Positions 1 through 5,026 of a stretch of DNA of 5,026 nt are shown piece after piece. The notes under the pieces are model-generated. The model saw only the letters and a list, made by a program, of their open reading frames with translations. It had not been told where the DNA came from and made no database searches. The DNA is from Treponema sp. (lineage in GTDB: Bacteria; Spirochaetota; Spirochaetia; Treponematales; Breznakiellaceae), in the NCBI GenBank assembly GCA_031258265.1, contig JAIRNB010000338.1, forward strand, positions 1-5,026. Reading direction: 5' to 3'. How positions within the stretch are numbered: the first letter of the stretch is position 1; every line of letters begins with the position of its first letter. The translations under genes were made by a program, and so were the position numbers.

Positions 1-181
1 CGAATATGCTTCGCCGCCTGACGGCCCCTCGGCCTCCGCAATGGCTCTGGTCTTCGTTTCGCGCCCCAGCGTAGCTGGGGGACGCTCATTTCCGCTTTTA
101 TATATTGCTGCCTTTAGCTTCCTTAGGGGCCATCGCCTGGAGAAACCTGGAGGCGTGTCAAATAGGGCCGCCCGGAAACTT
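1..181. other. GC-rich edge segment without a convincing gene; candidate dispersed repeat
   Basis: Two short reading frames cross this stretch. A plus-strand frame is open from base 2 to a stop at 182-184, which falls inside the terminator stem. A minus-strand frame runs from an ATG at 89 off the left edge and encodes a very Arg/Pro-rich peptide (MSVPQLRWGAKRRPEPL at its start). Neither looks like a known protein, and neither has a good Shine-Dalgarno. Strong hairpins (61-85; a weaker one at 134-155) and a TATATA stretch just right of the hairpin suggest an intergenic repeat or a small structured RNA. A chance hypothetical gene cannot be excluded. Confidence 0.35.
61..85. repeat. Strong GC-rich hairpin in the edge segment
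   Basis: CCCCAGC and GCTGGGG form a perfect seven-base stem around a GTA loop (64-80). It is extended by GCG (61-63) pairing with CGC (83-85) across a two-base bulge. No T-run follows on either strand, so it is not a typical terminator. The compact GC stem is what one expects of a REP-like intergenic element. Confidence 0.5.
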
Positions 182-236
182 TAGGGCAACGATGATTAAC
201 TTGACGCTAATCATCGTTGCCCTATTATTTTTCTCG
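182..236 (+). terminator. Rho-independent terminator for a rightward gene outside the window
   Basis: A perfect 17-base inverted repeat (TAGGGCAACGATGATTA at 182-198 and its complement at 208-224) with a nine-base loop is followed directly by TTATTTTTCTCG on the plus strand. The minus-strand side has no T-run, so the orientation is rightward. No convincing plus-strand gene ends inside the window. It presumably serves a gene to the left and faces the leftward operon's stem-loop. Confidence 0.75.
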
Positions 237-283
237 TTTTCCTGCGGAAAACGCGCTTTTTCAAAGCGGCGAAAAAACCACAT

Positions 284-301
284 TAAATCAGCGCTGATTT
301 A
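284..301. repeat. 18-bp perfect palindrome overlapping the operon stem-loop
   Basis: TAAATCAGCGCTGATTTA is fully self-complementary. The half-site TAAATCAGCGCT recurs at 314-325, so three alternating arms lie side by side and two mutually exclusive foldings are possible: this palindrome, or the larger 290-325 stem-loop. It may be a protein-binding dyad, part of the terminator, or a small repeat element. Confidence 0.55.
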
Positions 302-325
302 TTCTCGATTGAATAAATCAGCGCT
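290..325 (-). terminator. Stem-loop at the 3' end of the operon
   Basis: A perfect 15-base inverted repeat (AGCGCTGATTTATTC and GAATAAATCAGCGCT) with a six-base loop begins three bases after the EutT stop codon. On the minus strand a T6 run follows about 15 bases beyond the stem, later than in a textbook intrinsic terminator. It may therefore terminate weakly, work with Rho, or protect the mRNA 3' end. Read on the plus strand it is followed by TTTCTT, so it could also stop rightward transcripts. Confidence 0.65.
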
Positions 326-328
326 TTC

Positions 329-847
329 TTAGCCGCCGGACACGCTGCTAAGCCGCCGGCAGAAAAGCCAGTAGAGGGCGCTGGAAAGCCGGTTAAGGGC
401 CATGGCCAGGTCTTCCCCCCGGAAGGACCCGCCCCCGGCGGCTTCTGCGGCAAAAACCCGCAGGGCGCAAAGTTCCGCCTCCCTTATGCGGGTGCGGAGG
501 GTATTAAGCCGCGCCGCCAAGGGGCCCTGCTCCCAGGCCGGCAGGGGGTGGCCGGCAAGGCCAAAGGCCCTGGTTACATCGTGGGTTTGGCGGTGCAGTT
601 CTTCCGCCGAAAGGCCGAACAAATAGGGCATGGTAAAGGGGCTTTCCTTTACCTCCGCCGCCATAATTTGGCGCAGGCAATCCAGCACTTCCCCCAGGGC
701 GGCGCGGTAGAACTGCTCTCCCAGGGAATCGGCAAGAACCTGGGCTTCAACGATCTCCGCCTCCAGAGAATCAATAAGGCCCCGGAAACGAATCCGTTCT
801 TTGGTTTTGGGGACCATTTTGTCCCCCGAAAGGCTTGTCATCATCAT
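329..847 (-). CDS. eutT: EutT-type ATP:cob(I)alamin adenosyltransferase (short form)
   Basis: The product likely transfers the adenosyl group of ATP to reduced cobalamin, making adenosylcobalamin (coenzyme B12) in the cytosol. The 172 residues align by eye with the catalytic part of enterobacterial EutT. LSGDKMVPK followed by RFRGLIDSLEA (6-30) matches the enteric LSADKMVAK and FRAVLDS segment. The helix FGLSAEELHRQTH (77-89) matches IVGLSDEDLHRLSH. LNTLRTRIREAELCALRVF (114-132) and ALNRLSSALYWL (150-161) match the two most conserved enteric blocks. The roughly 90-residue enteric N-terminus, with its His/Cys metal-binding motif, is absent. This protein starts just before the catalytic domain, as in some non-enteric EutT proteins. 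The start is the first of three tandem ATG codons, in a TAATG overlap with the MFS stop, with no clear Shine-Dalgarno, suggesting translational re-initiation. No other ethanolamine-utilisation gene is in the window, so the AdoCbl may serve another B12 enzyme. The family assignment is strong; the pathway is unknown. Confidence 0.85.
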   Translation of the reverse strand: MMMTSLSGDKMVPKTKERIRFRGLIDSLEAEIVEAQVLADSLGEQFYRAALGEVLDCLRQIMAAEVKESPFTMPYLFGLSAEELHRQTHDVTRAFGLAGHPLPAWEQGPLAARLNTLRTRIREAELCALRVFAAEAAGGGSFRGEDLAMALNRLSSALYWLFCRRLSSVSGG

Positions 848-2142
848 TATCTGTTATGGTAATCCAGCAGTACAAACAGGGCCAGCCCCAGAGCCTGGAC
901 AATCCCCAGGGCGGTGAAGGTTCCGGCAAAGCCAAAATACCGGTAACAAAGACCGCCCCCCGCGGAACCAACGGCGCTTCCGATGGAAAGGAGCATTTCG
1001 TGGATGGCTAAATTCTTTCCGGGGTTTCTTCCGGTGGCGCTGGAATGAAAGATACTGTTGTTATAACAGCAGGAATGGACAAAACCGTAAACAAAAATAA
1101 TGACGAAGTAAAACGGTATCATGTTCCCCGCCGGCAGAAAGGACAGGGCGCAGAAGACCAGGGCGGCCTGGACCAGGAGAAACCAGCGGCGGTTAAAATG
1201 CCAAAAGGTGATCCGGGCAAGGACGGTAAAACCGGCAAGGCCGGAGACACAGCGGATAAAAAGGACCATCCCCGCCGTCCGCTCCGTATAACCCAGGCCG
1301 TCCCGGATGTGCAGGGCTACGATGTTGCTTAGGACCCCGATAAAACAGTTCGTACAAAAGGCCCCAATCCAGCCCCGGTAACGGAACCAGTCCATGGCTT
1401 TTTCCTTGGCCGATGCCAGGGGGGCTTTGGGGACGGGCCTCCGCCGCTTCCCCGCCGCCCCGGCGGAATTTTCTTCCGTCTTTCCGTCCTCCTGTATGCT
1501 CCCCGGACTCCGGGCCGCCGCTTCCCGCCGGACAACCAGGACAAGGATGGCGAAAACCAGGGCGTAACCAAGATTGGCCGCCAGAAAACACAGGCCGCTG
1601 CTTATGTGGTACAGGGCGCCGCTGACGGGGGGCCCTAAAAGGTTGCCGCTCATCCAACTGCGGTTAAAAATAGAAATATCCCGGTTTAGGGCCTTGTTAT
1701 CCAGGCCCCCGGTGAACCAGGCCATTAGGGGGGGCCAGAAAAGTCCCGTCCCCCCCATAACTATGATGTAGGCCAGGGCCGCCAAAAGGGGAGTTCCGGC
1801 CTGGCTTAATGCCAGGGAGGACAAAAAAACCACCGCCACCGCCGGGGGAATTATCCGGGCGGGGGAAACGGTGGTTCCAAAACGGTGGTACAGGTTGCAG
1901 CACAGGAAGTAACTGAGGGAACCCCCGGCCAGATAGGTCCCTACCTGGGCAGGGTCAAGGCTGAAACGGTCGGTTAAAAGGTACACCAGGGAAAAGCTGA
2001 GGATATTGCCGGAGAAACTGAAAAAAAAGGAGGCCCCAAAAAGAAGCCCGTTCCTGCCGGGCCGGCGGCCGGTTCCTGTCCCGCCGGGGGCCCTGCGGAA
2101 AAGTCTGAAGGACGAATTGGAACGCCTATTAAAAAAACTCAC
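847..2142 (-). CDS. Major facilitator superfamily (MFS) transporter, substrate unknown
   Basis: The product is a 431-residue inner-membrane secondary transporter. A basic, Arg-rich cytoplasmic N-terminus (1-31) is followed by two sets of six hydrophobic segments. Approximate positions are 32-55, 65-83, 95-113, 117-138, 163-180 and 184-205, then 256-277, 287-308, 319-337, 342-361, 379-398 and 403-426. The halves are separated by a charged central loop (206-255), the usual MFS layout and length. Segment five carries GNLLGPPVSGALYH, which resembles the Gly/Pro-rich helix-5 pattern of drug and sugar MFS proteins. Nothing visible fixes the substrate, and I would not name one. The start is a GTG. 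The gene follows the H2 sensor by 29 bases and its TAA overlaps the next gene's ATG by one base, so the two are probably translationally coupled. The coding strand has runs of seven or eight T near the front of the gene (see findings). The fold is confident; the role is unknown. Confidence 0.87.
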   Translation of the reverse strand: MSFFNRRSNSSFRLFRRAPGGTGTGRRPGRNGLLFGASFFFSFSGNILSFSLVYLLTDRFSLDPAQVGTYLAGGSLSYFLCCNLYHRFGTTVSPARIIPPAVAVVFLSSLALSQAGTPLLAALAYIIVMGGTGLFWPPLMAWFTGGLDNKALNRDISIFNRSWMSGNLLGPPVSGALYHISSGLCFLAANLGYALVFAILVLVVRREAAARSPGSIQEDGKTEENSAGAAGKRRRPVPKAPLASAKEKAMDWFRYRGWIGAFCTNCFIGVLSNIVALHIRDGLGYTERTAGMVLFIRCVSGLAGFTVLARITFWHFNRRWFLLVQAALVFCALSFLPAGNMIPFYFVIIFVYGFVHSCCYNNSIFHSSATGRNPGKNLAIHEMLLSIGSAVGSAGGGLCYRYFGFAGTFTALGIVQALGLALFVLLDYHNR

Positions 2143-2152
2143 AAATTTTTCC
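2143..2152 (-). promoter_or_regulatory. Weak ribosome-binding site of the MFS gene
   Basis: On the minus strand GGA is followed by seven bases (AAAATTT) and then the GTG start at 2142. The match to a Shine-Dalgarno is only three bases. It sits immediately after the 2154-2168 hairpin, so translation may depend on ribosomes arriving from the upstream gene. No ATG in this frame offers an alternative before the first transmembrane helix. Confidence 0.35.
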
Positions 2153-2153
2153 G

Positions 2154-2168
2154 GCGTCCCGGGGACGC
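2154..2168 (-). repeat. Intercistronic GC-rich hairpin
   Basis: A perfect dyad, GCGTCC and GGACGC around a three-base centre (CGG), fills the gap between the sensor stop codon (2174-2172) and the MFS start. No T-run follows on the minus strand (the next bases are CGGAAAAATTT), so it is unlikely to terminate transcription. It could attenuate translation or protect an mRNA end. The stem is short, so it could also be chance in GC-rich DNA. Confidence 0.4.
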
Positions 2169-2171
2169 GGC

Positions 2172-4262
2172 CTATATGGCTTTAAGGGCGCTGATGTCGC
2201 TGATTATAGATTCCCCTGACTCCCGCAGGCTTGAAGATTCGTTTTTTACCCTGGAGATAAGCTTATTGATCTCCTGGAGGGAACTCATCACCTGGGCGCT
2301 GCCGGCGGTTTGTTCCTCCATGGCCCCCTTGATCCGTATTTCTTCGTTTTTCACCAGGTTGATCATCTCTACGATGGCGTTAAACTGGCTCTCCGCCTGA
2401 ATAGAAGAGTGCTTTGAATTTTCGATCAGGGTCTTAATGCTTTTCAGGCTGTTCTGAATCTCCACCGCCTGCTTACCTGAATTATCCGCCAGCTTTCGTA
2501 TTTCCCCGGCCACCACCGCGAAACCCTTGCCCACCGCCTCCCCGGCATGGGCGGCTTCAATGGCGGCGTTCATCCCCAGGATGCTGGTCTGGTCCGCAAT
2601 GTCCCCAATGACGCTGCAGGCGTCGATTAACTCATCCGCCTGAACGGAAACATCGCCGATAAGTTCGGCGATCCGGTGGAAGCGGGTCTTACCGTCCTGG
2701 GAGGACTCGTTTAACTTGAGTACCGTTTCGGCGTTCTTTTCCAGGGTGGAATGGATACCCTCGGTCCCTTCCACCATCTTTTCGATCCGGGCGGTGGACG
2801 AAAACACATAGTTGGCGGTTTCCGTGATGTTCACCGAAAGGGAACTGATTCCCTCCAGGTTCTTGTGCAGTTCCTCCAGGGTATGATCATAAACCGCATT
2901 CAGCCTTTGCCGGGTTGAACTTTCACTCTGCTCGGCGGCTACTACCTCCATGTAATGGACGCAGTTTTCCGGCTTGTTAAGGTCGTTGAAAATAGCCACC
3001 GCCATCTGTTCGCAGCTCCGGTAACCGCAGGCCCCGCAGTTGAGGATATGGCTGGCATCGGTCTTATGCAGCCTGATGTATATCTCCTCTACCTGCTGCT
3101 GGTTAGGTTCGTGAACCAGGCCCTTAAAGACAGCGGAACGATCCACATAACCGCGGCTGTAGAGATCCGGCGCCCAATACTTGTTCAGCATTTTTTCGAG
3201 CTTCTTTTTGCCCAAACGCTGCCTTATGCGGCCCCCCTTCTGGTACTTTGCCCGGGCCGCCTTTTGGCGTTTCTCCACCAGGAATTCCACGTCATCCAGG
3301 TGTTTGGTGCGGTTCCGGGTCCCCGGTCCGCCGTTACAGCCCATGCTGCAGTTAAGACAGTCAATAAGCTGATAAACCGGGGCATTCCCCGTCTCAATGG
3401 CCCGGGAAAGATGGGCGAAGTAGTGGTATACCTCGTTTACCCCCTCGATCTTGCGGGTACGGCTCATCACATCCTGATCATAACGCTGTACGGTTCGCAT
3501 AAGCCCGCCGGGGGAGGAAAACAGCACCGCCCGTTCAGCGGGGGGGTTATCGTATTCCACTTCGGGATACCGGGCCACGTCAATGCCCTGGGCGTCCATA
3601 TAATCTTCCAGGGAACGGAAGGTTACGTTGTAGTCCCCCAGCTTGCAGGCGTCAAACTCCCGGCGTTTGGAGTAACAGGGGGAGATAACGGCTATCCTGT
3701 GGTTTTGATATTCGGTGTAAAAGCGGCGGATCATCTTCATGGTGTGCATCATGGGACTGTCCGCGGGGGCCAGATAGGGGATCAGCTCCGGCCGGTACAT
3801 TTCGATGAAGGACACCAGGGTGGGACAGGGCTGGGCGATAACGGTCTTGGGCTTGGCCTTTTTCATGTACTCAATGTAAGACTTAACCGTAAGTTCCGCC
3901 CCCAGGCTGACATCAAACAGCGCCTTAACCCCCAAAGATTTAAGGTAGCCGTTCAGGTTAAGGTAATGCCCCTTAAAACTGGCCGCCGATGCGGGGGCCA
4001 CAATGGCAATCATGGGGACCCCCTTTTTAAGGTCCGACATAAAGCCGTCAAAATCGTCAAGACCAATCCGGGCGCCGTGGGTACAGGCGGTAATACATTC
4101 GCCGCAGCCAACGCAGAGATCGCTGTGGTGATCCACGATTTTCCCGGAACCATCGTTGCACATCTTGGCGGGACACACCGCGATACAACGGTGGCAGTTC
4201 ACACATTTGTCTTCCAAAACCTTGATAATGGGACGAAGGGTAGAGACGATTTCCATTCGCAT
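2172..4262 (-). CDS. [FeFe]-hydrogenase-like H2 sensor fused to a methyl-accepting chemotaxis domain
   Basis: The protein is a soluble putative hydrogen or redox sensor. Positions below count from the upstream TTG at 4292 (706 codons); subtract 10 for the ATG start. Domains in order are a two-cluster ferredoxin (C30, C33, C36, C40 and C60, C63, C66, C70); a hydrogenase catalytic domain, about 92-335, with all four H-cluster cysteines (C156 in AQPCP, C206 in SPCYSKRRE, C315 and C319 in CSMGCNGGPG); a further [4Fe-4S] module (C419, C422, C427, C444); a coiled-coil linker from about 450; and an MCP signalling hairpin whose tip, about 562-605, contains NAAIEAAHAGE and GFAVVAGEIRKLA. There is no transmembrane helix or HAMP domain, so it should be cytosolic. 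Sensory hydrogenases of the HydS type share the front modules but usually end in a PAS domain. I prefer the ATG at 4262 because the ten codons before it are AT-rich, unlike the gene. No candidate start has a good Shine-Dalgarno, and TTG 4292 or ATG 4256 remain possible. The domain calls are firm; H2 as the ligand is inferred. Confidence 0.93.
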   Translation of the reverse strand: MRMEIVSTLRPIIKVLEDKCVNCHRCIAVCPAKMCNDGSGKIVDHHSDLCVGCGECITACTHGARIGLDDFDGFMSDLKKGVPMIAIVAPASAASFKGHYLNLNGYLKSLGVKALFDVSLGAELTVKSYIEYMKKAKPKTVIAQPCPTLVSFIEMYRPELIPYLAPADSPMMHTMKMIRRFYTEYQNHRIAVISPCYSKRREFDACKLGDYNVTFRSLEDYMDAQGIDVARYPEVEYDNPPAERAVLFSSPGGLMRTVQRYDQDVMSRTRKIEGVNEVYHYFAHLSRAIETGNAPVYQLIDCLNCSMGCNGGPGTRNRTKHLDDVEFLVEKRQKAARAKYQKGGRIRQRLGKKKLEKMLNKYWAPDLYSRGYVDRSAVFKGLVHEPNQQQVEEIYIRLHKTDASHILNCGACGYRSCEQMAVAIFNDLNKPENCVHYMEVVAAEQSESSTRQRLNAVYDHTLEELHKNLEGISSLSVNITETANYVFSSTARIEKMVEGTEGIHSTLEKNAETVLKLNESSQDGKTRFHRIAELIGDVSVQADELIDACSVIGDIADQTSILGMNAAIEAAHAGEAVGKGFAVVAGEIRKLADNSGKQAVEIQNSLKSIKTLIENSKHSSIQAESQFNAIVEMINLVKNEEIRIKGAMEEQTAGSAQVMSSLQEINKLISRVKNESSSLRESGESIISDISALKAI

Positions 4263-4328
4263 AGTAATACAAAATTTCCATAATTTTGACAAGAGAGAGG
4301 TTTTTCCCGGACCGGAAACCGGCGAGGT

Positions 4329-4976
4329 TTAACCGGCTATCCCGGCGCCGGCGCGGAAGGCTTTTTCCAGATGAGCGTCCCAGGATTGCTCCCTGGCGGC
4401 CGTCTCCCGGCTGGTGGCGTCCAGGATAAGGAGATCCTTTGTTTTTACCCGGTCGTAGAGTCTGTCATCCAGCAGCACTTTTTTTATTGCGTCAAGGATA
4501 CCGGTGCGGTTGAAATACTCCATGGTATTCCCCGCCGAAAGGATGTAAAGACCCTTTTCAAGCCGTTTCATCGATCTACCTGGTTTGCCCGCATTAGTCC
4601 TGGCAGCACAGATGCCCCCGGTCCCTTTAGCGGCGCTTTCCCCGTAGGCAAAACCGTAGGTCCACACCCGGTCGAACCAGCCTTTAAGTTTTGCCGGTAC
4701 ATCGGACCAGAACAGGGGGGAAATAAAGACAATAGCGCCGCTGGCGTTGATCTTCTCCTGTTCCCGGGCCACATCGTCGGGGACGGGGAGATCGTCCCGG
4801 TAATAAGCTTCCCTGAGGTATTCCCCTTCGCTCAGCTCCGGCCTGAAATCCATTTTATAAAGGTCCGAGAGGATGAACGTGTGTCCCGCGCTTTCAAGGC
4901 CCCGGATAAAGCTGTCCCGAATCTTGGCCGTGAAGGAGTCCTCGCTGGGATGGGCATAGATGATCAATACTTGCAT
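4329..4976 (-). CDS. Flavodoxin-fold NAD(P)H dehydrogenase (quinone)-like oxidoreductase
   Basis: The gene encodes a 215-residue cytosolic flavoprotein of the Flavodoxin_2/NQO1-like family. These enzymes bind FMN or FAD and pass two electrons from NAD(P)H to quinones or similar acceptors. Seen in the sequence: a first beta strand running into the phosphate-binding segment LIIYAHPSEDSF (residues 4-15), then the family signature SPLFWSDVPAKLKGWFDRVW followed by TYGFAYG (residues 86-112), where the flavin ring normally sits. The C-terminal third (about 136-208) is helical and typical of the family. A stretch rich in Gly, Ala, Lys and Arg after FAYG (about 114-136) looks like a loop insertion. 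I chose the ATG at 4976 because AAAGG lies five bases upstream; a GTG six bases earlier (4982) overlaps that Shine-Dalgarno and is less likely. It is the first gene of the block in this window. The true substrate is unknown, and electron donation to the downstream proteins is speculation. Confidence 0.88.
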   Translation of the reverse strand: MQVLIIYAHPSEDSFTAKIRDSFIRGLESAGHTFILSDLYKMDFRPELSEGEYLREAYYRDDLPVPDDVAREQEKINASGAIVFISPLFWSDVPAKLKGWFDRVWTYGFAYGESAAKGTGGICAARTNAGKPGRSMKRLEKGLYILSAGNTMEYFNRTGILDAIKKVLLDDRLYDRVKTKDLLILDATSRETAAREQSWDAHLEKAFRAGAGIAG

Positions 4977-4981
4977 AAACA

Positions 4982-4986
4982 CCTTT
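4982..4986 (-). promoter_or_regulatory. Shine-Dalgarno of the flavoprotein gene
   Basis: On the minus strand AAAGG is followed by a five-base spacer (TGTTT) and ATG. This fixes the likely start at 4976 and argues against the GTG at 4982, whose first base is the last G of the motif. No promoter is recognisable in the remaining 40 bases to the window edge, so the operon may begin further right. Confidence 0.6.
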
Positions 4987-5026
4987 CATAAAACCGGCAC
5001 ATGGGGGTCTGCGGCTTTCGTTCAAC

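Noticed and set aside
105..332. A 75-codon plus-strand open frame in the left intergenic region
   Set aside because: It runs through both stem-loops, including the rightward terminator, and has no Shine-Dalgarno or recognisable protein features.
1193..1657. A 154-codon minus-strand frame inside the transporter gene, out of frame
   Set aside because: It is Pro/Arg/Gly-rich and low in information, a frame shadow of the MFS gene, whose own frame is intact.
2955..4283. A 442-codon plus-strand open frame opposite the H2 sensor
   Set aside because: It is antisense to a protein with clear domains throughout. Its translation is rich in His, Gly and Val with no recognisable motif, as expected from the complementary strand of a GC-rich gene.
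4371..4991. A 206-codon plus-strand open frame opposite the flavoprotein gene
   Set aside because: The minus strand encodes an intact flavodoxin-fold protein with its signature motifs and a Shine-Dalgarno. The plus-strand frame has neither.
4977..5026. Possible cobalamin riboswitch upstream of the block, suggested by the EutT gene
   Set aside because: Only 50 bases are available and no B12-box-like sequence or suitable stem is visible. A riboswitch further right cannot be judged.
1..5026. CRISPR array, tRNA, rRNA, insertion sequence or attachment site
   Set aside because: No regularly spaced direct repeats, tRNA-like cloverleaf, rRNA sequence, transposase or integrase was found on either strand.

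Overview
This 5,026-base window is GC-rich and bacterial. It is dominated by one leftward (minus-strand) gene block of four tightly packed genes. In transcription order, from right to left, these are a flavodoxin-fold NAD(P)H:quinone-oxidoreductase-like protein (4976-4329), a soluble [FeFe]-hydrogenase-like protein fused to a chemoreceptor signalling domain (4262-2172), a 12-helix MFS transporter (2142-847), and a short EutT-type ATP:cob(I)alamin adenosyltransferase (847-329). Gaps are small: 66 bases from the first gene to the chosen start of the second, 29 bases from the second to the third, and a one-base TAATG overlap between the last two. No strong terminator lies between the genes, so one operon is likely.

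The fusion of hydrogenase and methyl-accepting domains is the best taxonomic clue. Such putative H2 sensors are known from anaerobes and have been reported in termite-gut treponemes. An anaerobic spirochaete of that type (Treponema primitia or T. azotonutricia-like) is my best guess. It rests on family knowledge, not on a database match.

The leftmost 328 bases hold no convincing gene. From right to left they contain the operon's 3' stem-loop (290-325), built on a repeated palindromic half-site; a second perfect stem-loop followed by a T-run facing the other way (182-236), which looks like the terminator of a rightward gene outside the window; and a GC-rich edge segment (1-181) with a strong hairpin that may be a dispersed intergenic repeat. 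The region is therefore a zone between convergent transcripts.

The combination is unusual: a probable H2 sensor, a flavoprotein, a transporter and a B12 adenosyltransferase sit in one operon. A cautious reading is that H2 or redox state, sensed in the cytosol by the hydrogenase module, is relayed to chemotaxis or other coiled-coil partners. The flavoprotein could supply electrons and EutT could make adenosylcobalamin. The functional link among the four is inference. The individual families are well supported for the H2 sensor, EutT and the flavoprotein, and only at the superfamily level for the transporter.
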